NCBI GenBank assembly: GCA_022496205.1
Contig: WTXD01000004.1
Location: forward strand, 558,001-622,000
DNA length: 64,000 bases
DNA from: Gloeopeniophorella convolvens
Taxonomy: Eukaryota; Basidiomycota; Agaricomycetes; Russulales
Reading direction: 5' to 3'
Made by a program: the position numbers and the translations under genes
Shown here: one piece after another, positions 23,723-37,422 of the stretch
Layout: every line of letters begins with the position of its first letter
How positions within the stretch are numbered: the stretch's first letter is position 1
Notes under the pieces: generated by a model
The model's input: only the letters and a program-made list of their open reading frames with translations
Databases searched by the model: none
What the model was told of the DNA's origin: nothing

Positions 23723-26700
23723 ATGTCCAACCAAGAGGTGGCATGCTATACCGTCGTGTACGAGGACAGCTCGGAGTCTCCCTCGACCCAGGACTTGCGC
23801 AATGCACTCCAGAAGGGCTCTGACGAAGTCAAGATCGACACGTTGCGTAAAATCATAGTCCACACTATCAACGGGAATGCCCAAGTACGCTGCGTCACAT
23901 ACATCGAGCTTTGATACGTTGAAGTTCATGTTCTTCCCTCCAGCCGCAATTGCTCATGCCTATCATCCAATACTGCATGCCGTCACGCAACAAGCAACTC
24001 AAGAAGCTGCTGCACTTCTATTGGGAGGTGTGCCCCAAGTACGATGAAAATGGGAAGTTGAAGCAGGAGATGATTCTTGTTGTGTGCGTTCGCTCTTGAA
24101 ACCCGAGGTTACTCTGAGCCTCATCCACACCGCACAGAAATGCTATTCGAAACGATCTAGTATGCCCAGATCACATGTACGCGTCGCATTGCTGACCAGC
24201 GTTCGTTAGCAACACCCAAATGAGTACATCCGCGGCGCAACGCTCCGTTTCCTTCAAAAGATCTCGAAGGATCAGGAACTACTCGAGCCCTTGATACCCC
24301 TTTGCCGGTCATGTCTCGAGCACCGACATTCGTACGTGCGGAAGAATGCCATCTTCGCCATCTACACCATCTACCGGGAGTATGACCACCTCATCCCCGA
24401 CGCGCCAGAGCTCATCCAGACGTTCCTGGCTGCCGAATCTGACGCAACATGCAAACGGAATGCATTCGTCTTCCTTGCTAATTGTGCGATGCCTAAGGCT
24501 GTCGAGTATGTCGCGCAGGTCTATGACCAGATCGGAAGCCTCGACGAGCTGCTACAGTTGGCTATAATTGACGTGATTCGGTTGGACTGCAAGACAGATT
24601 CGACTCACAGGGTAGGTGCTGCCTTCGCGCAGGAAAGGAATGCTCAAATGTAACGATTTTCTCCAGCAAAGATGGATTCGCTGTATCTTCGAGCTCTTAA
24701 ATGCGCCCTCACATGCAGTGCAGTACGAGGCGGCCACGACTCTTACTGGTTTGACGCAGCACGCAGCCGCCGTGAAAGGTTCGCGGGCGCAGTAGCTCTG
24801 GTCGCCCCATTCTGACGGTTTAAATCCGCTAGCTGCTGCAACCACTTTCATCAACCTTGTCGCGAAGGAGTCGGACAATAACGTCAAGCTCATTGTACTG
24901 GACCGACTCGACGCGCTACGCTCGAAACACGGTCATGTGTTCGACAACCTCATCATGGATGTGCTACAGGTGCTCTCCAGGTGCCGCTCACCCTTCCGAC
25001 TTCCTGCCGCGTGCTCACGTTCCCCAGCGCCGATATTGAGGTCCGTCGGAAGGCTACCGGCATCGCGTTAAGCATGACTTCGAGCCGCAACGTGGAAGAC
25101 GTAGTGTCGTTCTTCAAGAAGCAGTTGCAGAAGACTCAGGACCAAGACTACGAGAAGGTAACAATTTCCTCGCTAGAACGTCCCTACGTCGGTTACACAA
25201 CCAATACAGGCACCGGAGTATCGCCAACTCTTAATCCAGTCAATTCACGTTTGCGCTGTGAAATTCTCTGAGGTTGCTGCTAGCGTGGTACACGCCCTCA
25301 TGGAGTTCCTCGGCGATTCAAATAACCCATCGGCCTTGGATGTCGTGGCCTTCGTTCGGTGGGCTCTCTTCCTCAGGTATCGCAACCCGTTCCTGATAGG
25401 CTGTGGCCGAAACCAGCGAAGTGGTTGAGAAATTCCCTCCATTGCGCCCCTCCATCACCGAACACCTCATCCGCACTCTGCCAGAGATCAAGTCAGGAAA
25501 GGTCTTCCGCGGAATTCTCTGGATTCTCGGAGAGTACGTTGAGAATGCCAGCGAGATCCTCAACACTTTCCAGGAGATCCGAAAGGTGATTGGAGAGATC
25601 CCCATTCTCTCTGCGGAACAGCGGCTGCTAGATGAGGCGAGCGCTGATGACGAAGAGAAAAAGGAGGGAGACGAGAAGAAAGAGAGCGTTACGACTAAGC
25701 CAAAGGTGCTCGCCGACGGCACGTACGCGACCGAAACTGCGTACACAAGCACTGCTACTGCGCGGTTGGAAGCCGTGAAAGCGGCTAACAAACCCCCACT
25801 GCGAAGTACATCCTTGGCACTCCCTGTCCGGTGTTTGCGCTAACAGTCGATCTTAGCTCTCCTCCTTGGCGGCGACTTCTTCACTGGAGCTGTCCTCGCC
25901 TCTGCCGTCACAAAACTCGTCCTCCGATTCTCCGATGCCTCATCGGACGCGAAGAGGGCAAATGGTCTTCGTGCGGAAGCAATGCTCATCATGGCGTCCA
26001 TCATCCGCGTCGGGCAGTCTAAGTTCGCTTCGGCACCGATTGACGAGGACTCGAACGAGCGGATACTCAACTGCATCCAGACGTTGAGCGAGCTCGATAT
26101 CAAGCCAGCTGTACATGACGTATTCTTGAGCGACACGAAGGCTGCTTACTCGAAGATGGTTGCAGCGCAGGAGGTGCGCACCTCCATGAGTTGCATACGT
26201 AAGAGAGACTAATACGGGGTACAGAAAAAGGCGGCGGAGAAGAGGGAGCTCGAGGCGCCGAAGCAGGACATTGTGCAGGTTGATGACCTCCTCACCTTCA
26301 GACAGTTCACCAAGAAAGCCGCGGACGACGTCATCGACGTAAGTGCTTGATACATCATGTGCGGTTTCAGGTTCACACTTCATTCGTAGTATGATGAAGA
26401 CGTCGGCCGGGCGACTGGCGCGGGAGAGGTCCAGGAAGACTTCATCTCCCATCTTAGTCGCATATCGCAATTGACAGGTAATAGTCTGTCCAGCGCTATG
26501 TGCAGCACGGGCTAAAGGCCGCGCACAGGCTTCTCTGACCCCATCTATGCCGAGGCGTACGTGAAAGTTCACGGGTTTGACATCATGTTGGGTCAGCTGT
26601 GCCGCCCACACAAACCCTTGGATATTGCTGACCCCGATCCATTGACACAGATGTCCTTCTTGTCAACCAGACATCAAACACGCTCCAGAACCTCTGCCTA

Positions 26701-27500
26701 GACTTTGCAACGCTCGGAGACCTCAAGATCGTTGAGCGGCCAACGGTCTACACTATTGCACCACATGGCTTCCAGAGCATCAAGGCGACTATCAAGGTCT
26801 CATCGACGGAAACCGGCGTGATCTTTGGCAGCATCCTCTGGGAGGGCCCGGACCTGTCCGAGCAGGCAGTCATCCTGAATGACATCCACATCGACATCAT
26901 GGACTACATCAAACCGGCATATTGCACCGAAGCACAGGTAAATTTCTTGGCGGTCCTTCCATGTGCTTTCCTATGCTGACGGCGTTTTGTCGCCTTGAAG
27001 TTCCGCAGCATGTGGACAGAGTTCGAATGGGAGAACCGCGTCAACGTGGCCACGGCGGTGTCGTACGTCTGCGACCTATGCCCCTCGTGCATTCAATTAA
27101 GCCGTGTATAGGGAGCCGCGCGAGTACCTCAAGCACATCATGAAGTCCACGAACATGTCTTGCCTCACTCCGGAAGGTGCCATGGCGGGCGACTCGGACT
27201 TCCTTTCCGCGAACCTGTATGCGCGGAGTCTGTTCGGTACGTACTAATGACTGCACGCAAATTAAACTTGCGCTGACGAGCCTTAGGCGAGGACGCGCTG
27301 GCCAATCTCAGCATCGAGCGCTCAGAGTCGGGGACCATCACCGGTCATGTACGCATCCGCAGCAAGACGCAGGGCATCGCACTGTCGCTGGGCGACAGGA
27401 TCACTATGGGTAGGTCCTTATCTGCGGCCCATGCGCGCTTTGCGCTCACCCCCACTTGTCCTCAGCTCAAAAAGACGGCAAGGCGCCCGTGAAGCCTTAA
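23723..27500 (+). CDS. SEC26: Coatomer subunit beta (beta-COP)
   Basis: Large COPI coat subunit of about 950-1000 aa in more than a dozen exons, starting [20 protein letters not shown]. The adaptin-like N-terminal trunk is clear ([67 protein letters not shown]). It is followed by [19 protein letters not shown], an acidic Lys/Glu-rich loop ([13 protein letters not shown]) and [12 protein letters not shown]. The appendage domain ends with [19 protein letters not shown] and [11 protein letters not shown], and the stop is at 27498-27500. All joins tried keep frame. It functions in Golgi-to-ER retrograde vesicles. Confidence 0.95.
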
Positions 27501-27661
27501 CCACGTTGCCCCTTCGAGTACTTGATCCTGTCTTTATAGCAAATAAACTTTCTCCTAGATTAATGGCACGAGTGTAATGTGGTACAGGCGAGGTATAACA
27601 TAGTAGCGACAACAAAGCAACAAAGAGAAAACAGTACGAAAGTCCTACGAGTACAAGTTGG

Positions 27662-29168
27662 TCATGACACGAGGTCGATGTCGACGTCCACTTCTGACGT
27701 CGCCACGGTCGTTGACAGATTCGACTTCTTGGTCGCCGAGCGCTGCGGCGGGACCAACGGTGCCGCCTCCGGCACGACCGAAGCGGAGCGCGACGACGCG
27801 GCGGTCGACGTTGCGTCCGCCTTGGGCCTGCGCTTGCCCTGCCCACGGCCGCCGGGCAGAGGCGCAGAGAGGGACAGCGTGGGCAGCTTGGGCAGCGCGA
27901 GCGCCGCCTCGGCCGCGAGCGCGAGCTCCGACTCCTTCTCGCCGACCCACGAGCGCGCAAACCAGCGCCCGCCAGCGATGCCGCGCACCTCGCGGTGCGC
28001 AGTGCGCCAGTGGCGCGGCTTGTGCTTCCCGCGGTCGAGCGCGACGAACGGCGCGTAGCCCGTGCTCAGCTTGGGCGGGGGCTGCACCTGGAACGGCTTG
28101 GTCGGCAGCGGGTAGCGCGGGTGCGGTGCGCCCTCGAGCGCGTCGGCGGCGGACGGCGACGGGGCGTCGTGCGGCGCGGGCGCAAGTGCGGACGCAGACG
28201 CAGATCCGGATGCCTGTGCGGGCGCTGCGGATTCCGGCTCGGGCGTGTGGGCGTCCGCGTGTGCGGCGGGCGAGGAGGGCACCGTGCCGGTGTGACCTGT
28301 CATGTGGGCGCTGGCATTTAGCGGGTGCGCATGGCGCACGTCAAGCGCAGCGGGATTCACCTTCGCTAAACTCGGCGGCGGCGTCGTTCGACGCGGGCAC
28401 GGGGACGGGGACGGGCGCTGCAGCGGCCTTGGACGATCTGCGCTCTGTTAGTGGGGTGATGGGATCGGGGGGCAAGCAGATGGGCGCTGCCAGGCGGGGG
28501 GCAGGCGACTGGACTGACTTTGTGCCCGACTTGCGCGGCGCTCGCTGAGCGGCGGTAGTGCCCTTTGGGACGGCCTTCTTTTTGGAAGCGGGCGCGGGGG
28601 GCGTGGGCGTCGCCGGGGCTGTCGGCGGTGCGTCGAGCGCGGCCTGCGCGTCTCCTGCGTCCTTCGGCGGGCTGCTCTGCGCGTCTGGTGGAGCGGCCTG
28701 TGACGCAGGTGTAGCGGTCCCAGCCCCGCTGGCGCGCGCCCTGCGCTTCGCCTGCGGGCCCTTTGCTGCCTTGGCGGCGGGACGCTTTGTGCCAGCCTTT
28801 GCGGGCGAGGGGCCCGCGGAGACGGACGCGGCGGGCGTGGACACGTTGTCGTCCTCGTCGTCGATGAGCTCGTCCTCCTCGTCCTCCTCCGGCTCGTCGT
28901 CCTCGGCGTCTTCGCCGGCGCCAGCCTCCTCCCCCGTTTCACCGTTGAACGTGATGAATTTGGTGCCGGGTTTTGTCTCGTTTACGAGGAGCTTTACGCG
29001 AAACTTGCTGGTGCGCGCCGGGGACGCATTTGGGGGTGGGCTCTCGTCGTCGTCGTGGAGGGTGGAGATCTGGGGTGCGTCCATGTCTACGTCGTTGTCC
29101 ATTGTGTGGGCAGATGGGCTGTCGGATGCAGGAGGGTCGTAAGTGATCCAGGGGGACGCGCGAAACAT
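27662..29168 (-). CDS. Disordered nuclear protein, unknown function
   Basis: Two large exons, joined across an intron so that FSE-G-HTGTVPSS reads through. The N-terminal part carries TSKFRVKLLVNE and KFITFNGETGEEAG, then a long Glu/Asp run (EEDEEDELIDDEDD) and basic Ala/Lys/Pro-rich stretches. The C-terminal exon has the only globular-looking block: RYPLPTKPFQVQPPPKLSTG, YAPFVALDRGKHKPRHWRTA, REVRGIAGGRWFARSWVGEK. The end is low-complexity with basic GKRRPK. Composition suggests a chromatin or nuclear protein. A link to an INO80-type accessory subunit crossed my mind but is not supported. The start at 29168 (MFRASPWITYD) is the most upstream ATG; MDNDVDMD further in is an alternative. Confidence 0.65.
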
Positions 29169-29310
29169 GATTTCTCAGAGCTGGACGCGCTCGCACCGCT
29201 CGGCCCAACCTGTGATCTCCCTCGCCCCCCGGCCCGCTGTCCCGGTCAACCCCGGGCGCGTCTCGCTTCGCCTCGTCCCCGCAATGCGACTCCGTACGAC
29301 TCCGTCCGCC

Positions 29311-29320
29311 GTATAAAAGA
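29311..29320 (+). promoter_or_regulatory. TATA box of the secreted-protein gene
   Basis: GTATAAAAGA lies about 40 bp upstream of the ATG at 29355, a good TATA element in a 186-bp divergent spacer. Confidence 0.65.
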
Positions 29321-29354
29321 TGCCAAGAATTAACCAGGTCCCCTCGTACGAGCC

Positions 29355-30156
29355 ATGTTCCGCCCCGTCGTCTCTGCCCTCTTTCTCTGCTCCGTCCTCG
29401 CCGCCCTCGCCTCCCCCTCCCACCTCGAGGCCCGCGCGGTGCCCCCGGACAACACCGTCTATGTCACCAACGCGCAGAAGCACTGGTTAGTCGTCGTCGT
29501 CGTCGGAGCCAGACCTTGAGCTCACGCCAGTCGACCTAGCATGATCATGCCCCGCGACCCGCACACCAACATCGGTGACAGCGAGCACCCCGGCGGCACC
29601 AAGACCTACTGCACCCCCGAGGGCCGCTACGACCCCAGCCAGGGCCAGCTCCCCGCCGACTTTTGGAGCAACATCGAGTTCAAGACCGGCAACGGCAAGA
29701 ATGGCGGTCGCTTCGCCCAGGGTACGTATTCCGTCTGATTCCACACTGTGAGCTGCAGGCTGAGGTCCAAATGCCAGTCACGGGTTGCATCAGGCCGAGC
29801 CATCTTTCCCGTCTGAATCCGAATGACGCCGGCGGCCAGTACGACTCGAGCGGTGGTGCGGGCGGCCAAGGAAACCCGCAGGGCTCGATCTGCCTCGGGT
29901 TCGTTGCCTTTAGTTCATGTCGGGCATTCATCGCCGACTGACATAAACACCGACAGGTATAATCATTATGTTGAACTGGTTGAGCCGGCCGGTCCTCGTG
30001 CTTGCATCAAGTGCTGCGATGACCCGGCCGACTGTCCTACCAACAAGGGTCAGTAACTCCGCCCGTGAATTACGCCCCATGACTTACTCTCGACTTGACG
30101 CAGACACCCAGGGTTGCCCGACTGTCATTCCTGGCAACTACTTCGACTGCGATTAG
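29355..30156 (+). CDS. Small Cys-rich secreted protein
   Basis: Five exons, about 165-175 aa. Signal peptide MFRPVVSALFLCSVLAALAS, then a likely Kex2-type site at LEAR. The mature part has KHCMIMPRDPHTNIGDSEHP, TYCTPEGRYDP, VTGCIRPSHLSRLN and a Gly-rich GGQYDSSGGAGGQGNPQG. It then continues with SICLGYNHYVELVEPAGPRA, CIKCCDDPADCPTNKDTQGC and a final VIPGNYFDCD. Cysteines are evenly spaced, including CIKCC. This is a recurrent secreted family of wood-decay basidiomycetes as I recall it, without known activity. The strong TATA suggests regulated, possibly high expression. Confidence 0.8.
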
Positions 30157-30408
30157 CGCGGCCCACTACGGACCATGGACCACGCGGAGCGCTTTTAATG
30201 ATGCTTCTGATCTCATTTGCAAGTTGCTTGGACTTTTACGAACTATTCATTGATGCCGAACGATGGAGTACGAACACTGTATCTCGGACACTCTTTCGGA
30301 CACTTGTCACATTGGACTTTGAACGTAGCATTGCTTATCTACCGTTCATAATCAAGCGTAATTTCACAGCACGTTGCGAAACGACTTTACCGATTCAACG
30401 CGAGGGGC

Positions 30409-30926
30409 TCAGGCAATCCTCTCTGAGCTTCCCTCGTAGCCCGTCCACTTTGACAAGCTGTCTGGGATATCCAGCATGCGCGTCTCGTAGAAGATGTGGG
30501 CGGTGGGGCAGACTTGATCCCAGCGCAGTATGCGCCCGGACTCGTCGCGGGGAAAGTGGGCGCCCCATGCGCTGACGCGGTCCGTCTTGGAGTTCCGCGA
30601 CGCGACCGTGGCGCCACACGTGCGGCACCGCGTGCGTGTCTTCCACGGTCGGTTTGGATTGACAAAGGTGTCGACGGGCGCATCATGCGTCCACGTGAAG
30701 GCCGAAGCGGGAAAGTGGACCGTATGTACGAACGGGCATCCTGGGAGGATATTGAGAAATGAAGATACCTCAGAAGGAATGGCAGTTGGCTACCGGTCAG
30801 TCGCTGACACTGAGAGCAGTGACAGTAGGCGCGCAGCACGGGTGGAGCGGTGAGCGCGTATGTGACCGCGCCGCAGAAACAGCTCCCGGTCAGAGGCGAC
30901 GAGGGCGAGATGGTGGACTGAGACAT
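30409..30926 (-). CDS. GFA/CENP-V-type zinc protein
   Basis: Glutathione-dependent formaldehyde-activating-like fold. MSQSTISPSSPLTGSCFCGA leads into VTYALTAPPVLRAYCHCSQC-QRLT. After an intron, GCPFVHTVHFPASAFTW and TRCRTCGATVASRNSKTD supply the second zinc pair, then WGAHFPRDESGRILRWDQVC, FYETRMLDIPDSLSKWTGYE and the end SSERIA. The CxC and CxxC pairs (CFC, CHCSQC, CRTC) are the usual Zn ligands. The start at 30926 fits family length; an in-frame ATG at 31016 would add 30 residues of low similarity. About 150 aa. The substrate is unknown, and most such fungal proteins are not true formaldehyde enzymes. Confidence 0.85.
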
Positions 30927-31386
30927 GGCGTGCGAAGGGGTGGAAGGTTGCTCCAGCAGCCGTTTGTACCGTCCATTGACCATCGGGTGTCCGCTTCCGT
31001 TGGAGTGGAAGAGCATGTGAACATTGCGATAGGCGGCCCAGGGATTCAGACCCAGAACGCATAGCTGGTCGAGTCACAGCTCAGCAAGAGATGATAGTTC
31101 GAGTAGATTACACGCATAGGGACCTGCTCTGGCCGGTGGGGGTTGCTAAGAGGATGATGTGCAGTTGCCGGTGGGGCTAGCCATTCGCTTACCTAAGCCA
31201 AACTTGCTGGCCGACATTCTCCGCGGCCAACTCAAGCCCATCGTCTCACCACTCAAGTCTGTATTTCTTCGTGCGCGTTCTCCGCCGCGGCACCCACTGA
31301 CATAAATCGTCTCTGCAGCTCCCTACCCAACCTACGGAGTATCTCCCTTCGGCCCCGTCCTCGGTCGCGTAGAATAGGGCGATACC
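30927..31386. other. Divergent promoter region
   Basis: 460 bp between the GFA gene and the ATP synthase subunit e gene, transcribed away from each other. No gene, repeat or RNA is seen. Confidence 0.5.
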
Positions 31387-31941
31387 ATGGTTTCCGCCAC
31401 CGTCAACGTGCGTCTCGTGCTACCCCATGCTTTTTTACCTCCACCGCATGCGTTGCTCAATCTACATCGGAACAGGTTGTCCGCTACACTGCGCTCCTCT
31501 CGGGAGTGTTCTACGGCATTTACCACCGCCGAACACTACAAACCGCACATGACGCGGAGAAGGCGCACCATGCCAAGCACGAGCGAGAGACCCTGATTGC
31601 GCAGGCAAAGGAGGCATGGAAGAAAAAGCAGGAGGGCAGCAAGGACGGTGGTGAGTCTCGTTGCGCTGTGGTTCTGCTGTTGCGGCCTGGGGCGTTGCTG
31701 CGCTGTCGACGTCTCGCGCCCCCTCTGGTCGCATCATGCCGGGACAATGCCCACGGCACGGTCGGCGCCACTCTCCGTTGTGCATGACCACCGCCCGGCA
31801 CCGCGCAGGACGTTCCGCGCTCCTGTGTCAAATTTTCGCATGCTCTCGCACAGTTTGCTGACGCGCCCTCCCCCAGTTGTTACAGACCCAGAGGACCCCC
31901 GGTTCGACTTGGAAAAGCTAGTTGCCAAGTGGGAGTCGTAG
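31387..31941 (+). CDS. TIM11: ATP synthase subunit e (F1Fo dimerisation)
   Basis: Small inner-membrane protein of mitochondrial ATP synthase, needed for dimers and cristae. Three exons: MVSATVN; VVRYTALLSGVFYGIYHRRT with LQTAHDAEKAHHAKHERETL and KEAWKKKQEGSKDG; then VVTDPEDPRFDLEKLVAKWE. The GxxxG-like region is SGVFYG. Length is about 90 aa, as in other fungi. Introns are 31408-31475 and one of about 220 nt before the last exon, long for this window. Confidence 0.93.
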
Positions 31942-34214
<2,273 letters not shown>

Positions 34215-34355
34215 GCGATATGCGGCGAGGGGTACGTGCTTGTGAAGGTATGCTGCGATGAATATATAGGTACTTCGATCCGGTGTGTGATGTACATGGT
34301 GGTTGCAAGCTAGGTAGTGCGCGCGGGCGGTGCAGGCGTAGGCCCGAGTGCGCCC

Positions 34356-34674
34356 TCACAGGAACACGAGCCTGATCACCTCGAAGAACACTGGTATCAA
34401 GGCACGCACGCGGCGCATGAGCGGCAGGACGCTGGGCAGGCAGGACGGACACGCACCTCCGCCGACGACGACGAAGAGGATGACGCCGAGGGCCCAGAGG
34501 CCGATGGGCGACTGTTTTGCGAGCTTGTCCTTGCGGGACGCGTTGACGGGGTTTTTCCCCGCGCGCGCCTTTGCGCCGAACTGGTCGTTCCGTTGGCGGA
34601 TCTCGCGCGAGGTGGTCGACTGTGTGCGGGGTGAGTGCGCGGTGAGACGTGCGGCTAGTTCAGAGGCGTACCAT
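34356..34674 (-). CDS. RAMP4/SERP1-type ER translocon protein (Ysy6)
   Basis: Tiny tail-anchored protein that stabilises nascent membrane proteins at Sec61. Three exons: the first holds only the ATG (34672-34674). A 52-nt intron follows (34620-34671), then STTSREIRQRNDQFGAKARA, GKNPVNASRKDKLAKQSPIG and LWALGVILFVVVGG. After a second intron comes VFFEVIRLVFL. About 70 aa, with a single C-terminal membrane anchor. Family identity is strong. A start codon isolated in its own coding exon is notable. Confidence 0.92.
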
Positions 34675-34826
34675 GGCTAAGAAGAGAGAAAGAGATGAAG
34701 GAGAGACTGGGGGTGATCGAAGAGCGGGTTATATGAAGGTGTACTACAACGCTTGGAAACGTGGCAGGCATCGTCACTCTGTTTGCGTCTGTTGCCTCTT
34801 GCCGCCATCTCCTCGATCAAGATCCC

Positions 34827-35883
34827 ATGGCCAAGCGCAACAAGTCCTCCCTCAAGGCCGCCCTCTCCTCTGCCCAGGACCGCCTCGGGAAGAGAAAACA
34901 CGCAGAACACGCCGCGCAAGCGGCCACTCAAAAGGCGAGGGCAGCCAAAGGTGGCAGGGCAAAGGCCCAGCACAGTCAGCGCCCGTCGACCGTCCCGTTC
35001 GCGCCGGAGGACAGCATCCTCCTCGTCGGCGAGGGCAACTTTTCGTTCGCGAGGGCCCTGGTGCTGCACCCGCCCGCGTCGCTCGAGCACCTCCCCCCGG
35101 CGAACGTGACTGCGACCGCGTACGACACGGAGGAGGCGTGCTATGCAAAGTACCCCGACGCGGAAGCATGCGTGCGCGCGCTGCGCGACAAGGGCGCACG
35201 CGTCCTCTTTGGCGTCGACGCGACACGGCTCGAGAAGACGGGCGCGCTGAAGGGGAAGACGTTCGACCGCATCGTCTGGAACTTTCCGCACGCGGGTGGG
35301 TGCTTCGCGCCACCCGCGGCGTTGCGATAGCGGCTGACGGGAGCAAGGGCGCGCAAGGGAAGGGCATCGCGGACCAGGACAGGAACATCCTGTCTAACCA
35401 GCTCCTTGTCCTCGGGTTTCTGCGCTCCGCGGCGGGGCTGCTCGTGCGCGGGCCCGTGCCGCAGCGGCAAGTGTCGCGCAGGCGCACACGACCCTCGGAA
35501 GAAGACGACGACGATGCGGCTGGAGCGAGCGACTCGGCGGCAGCGAGCGGCCGTGCAAGAGGGACGATCCTCGTCACGCTGCGGAACGTCCCGCCGTACA
35601 CGGAATGGTGCGTGTGCCAGTCCCACTTGCATCACGCATTGCCTAAATCTAGCTGTGTAGGGACGTGCCCAAGTTGGCGAAGAGCCCGCCTGCGCCACGC
35701 TCTGCGACGGAGCAAGCGAATCCACAGTACACGCTGCTGCGCTCTTTTGTGTTTCAGCGGAGCGAGTGGAAGGGCTACGAGCACCGAATGACCAAGGGCG
35801 AGAGGGCACACGGAGAGGGAAAGACGGGCGAGGGCGGCCAAGACAGAACGTGGGAGTTTTGTCTCGGAGATATAGAGGAATAG
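34827..35883 (+). CDS. BMT5: 25S rRNA uridine-N3-methyltransferase (Bmt5-like)
   Basis: SAM-dependent enzyme that methylates uridine in the large rRNA in the nucleolus. A Lys/Arg/Ala-rich N-terminus (MAKRNKSSLKAALSSAQDRL) is followed by the SAM-binding ILLVGEGNFSFARAL, ANVTATAYDTEEACYAKYP, RVLFGVDATRLEK and FDRIVWNFPHAG. Across an intron (35296-35357) come KGIADQDRNILSNQLLVLGF, LRSAAGLL, a charged loop with five Asp/Glu in a row, and GTILVTLRNVPPYTEW. The last exon has QYTLLRSFVFQRSEWKGYEH and ends at 35881-35883. It is divergent from RAMP4 with 152 bp between starts. Confidence 0.9.
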
Positions 35884-35956
35884 ACGCGGACCGGGGCGGA
35901 CCGGAAGTGATTAACGAATTGTCGACGCGTTGTCGGAGTTGGAAAACGAGTTGAGG

Positions 35957-36820
35957 ATGGACTGTCCACGCAGAGCCATCGCCGGTCTCCTGCGCCAGCA
36001 AACCCGCTCCTACTCGCTCTCCGTCAAGGCCCCTCGCGTCTACGAGAGCAAACCCGCGCCCCGCGTCTACTCGGAGAAGAAAACATTCCTCTACCACCAA
36101 TACCTCCGCCTTCTCCAGTCAACCGCAGACTCGCCCCTCATCTTCCTCCAACACAACAAGTTCTCCGTCCCCCGCCTCATCAAGCTCCGCAAGGACATCC
36201 TCCAGGCCGCAGCCCGCCATGCCGCACCCGCGCCCTCCCTCGCCCACCCCGGCCCTGCCCCCGTGCACGCCGCGCCAGCACAGCCCACGCTGAGCGTCAT
36301 CCGCACGTCCCTCTTCGGCGTCGCCCTCCGCGACTTTGCGCCCCTCGACGCCCCCACGAGCGAGGCCATCGCCCGCACCGTGCAAGGCGGGCTCGCCATC
36401 CTCTCCCTCCCGCACCTCAACCCGCCCCAGCTGCACGCCATCCTGCGCGCCCTCGACCGCAGCGCCCCCAAGCCCAAGCCGCCGACCCCCGAGGAGCTCC
36501 GCGCCGCCGCCGCGCTCGACGCCGCCGACCCGCCGAACCCGGGCCGCCGCGTCAAGCGCCTGCGCAAGGTGCACGAGCCCGAGCTCGCCGTCATGGGCGC
36601 GCTCATCGAGGGGCGCGTGTTCAAGGCCGAGGGCGTCGCGGAGGTCGCGCGCCTGCCCGCGCTCGACACGCTGCACGCGCAGATCGTGGGGCTGCTCAGC
36701 AGCCCCGGCGCGCAGCTCGCGGCGGTACTGAGCCAGGCGAGCGGAGGAAAGCTGGCACGGACGCTCGAGGGCCTTCAGAAAAGCCTAGCTGAGAGCGAGG
36801 CAGACGCGTCCAGTACTTAG
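35957..36820 (+). CDS. MRPL11: Mitochondrial ribosomal protein uL10m
   Basis: Intronless 287-aa protein. The Arg/Ser-rich N-terminus (MDCPRRAIAGLLRQQTRSYS) is a mitochondrial presequence. KKTFLYHQYLRLLQSTADSP, LIFLQHNKFSVPRLIKLRKD and SVIRTSLFGVALRDF follow the L10 fold, which anchors the stalk of the large mitoribosomal subunit. The C-terminal half has an Ala/Pro-rich insert and a helix RLPALDTLHAQIVGLLSSPG. Identity as L10 is good; the yeast symbol is by analogy. Confidence 0.85.
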   Translation: MDCPRRAIAGLLRQQTRSYSLSVKAPRVYESKPAPRVYSEKKTFLYHQYLRLLQSTADSPLIFLQHNKFSVPRLIKLRKDILQAAARHAAPAPSLAHPGPAPVHAAPAQPTLSVIRTSLFGVALRDFAPLDAPTSEAIARTVQGGLAILSLPHLNPPQLHAILRALDRSAPKPKPPTPEELRAAAALDAADPPNPGRRVKRLRKVHEPELAVMGALIEGRVFKAEGVAEVARLPALDTLHAQIVGLLSSPGAQLAAVLSQASGGKLARTLEGLQKSLAESEADASST

Positions 36821-36953
36821 GATACGCTACGCATAGATGACACCCGCGATATAATTTCATAATATTTTGTCGGAGCGCGAAAATAAGAGAGATATTGGGA
36901 CTGAACGCGCCTTCTGTCACTTCGACTTGACTTGTTGTTGTTCGACGGAGGAA

Positions 36954-37387
36954 ATGTGTGTCGCTCGCCGTCGCGTCGCCGTCGCCGTCGTTGCTAAAGT
37001 CTGACCACAGGGACGACGACGACGAGTTTCTCTACGGTGATGCCGAGCCCAAACTCTCCCCGCCCGCAAACCCGCCCCCCGCCGTCGTGGCGGCCCCGGT
37101 GCCCTCTCCCGGTGAGACTCTTTCCGCTCCTCGCCGCGCGTGTCCTGTATTCTACTCGTCTCGCCGAAATATATTCGCATTTGTGCTCACTCCTCCCCCG
37201 CGTGCGCGTCAGTGAACCTCGACGAGTGAGTGCCGCAACGCCCAACCTTCTCGCCTCCCATCTTACCCCCCATAGGATCCCGTTTGGCAAGGGCGAACCG
37301 GTAGACGACGACGACCTCTTTCCGCCCATCCGCCCTCCGACAGAAGAACCGCCACTTCAGGTCGAAGGCAATGGAAAGGTGGAGGGA

Positions 37388-37422
<35 letters not shown>

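Noticed and set aside
27658..28548. Long Arg/Ala-rich plus-strand ORF
   Set aside because: Shadow of the GC-rich nuclear-protein gene on the minus strand; composition is what a GC3-rich gene gives in other frames.
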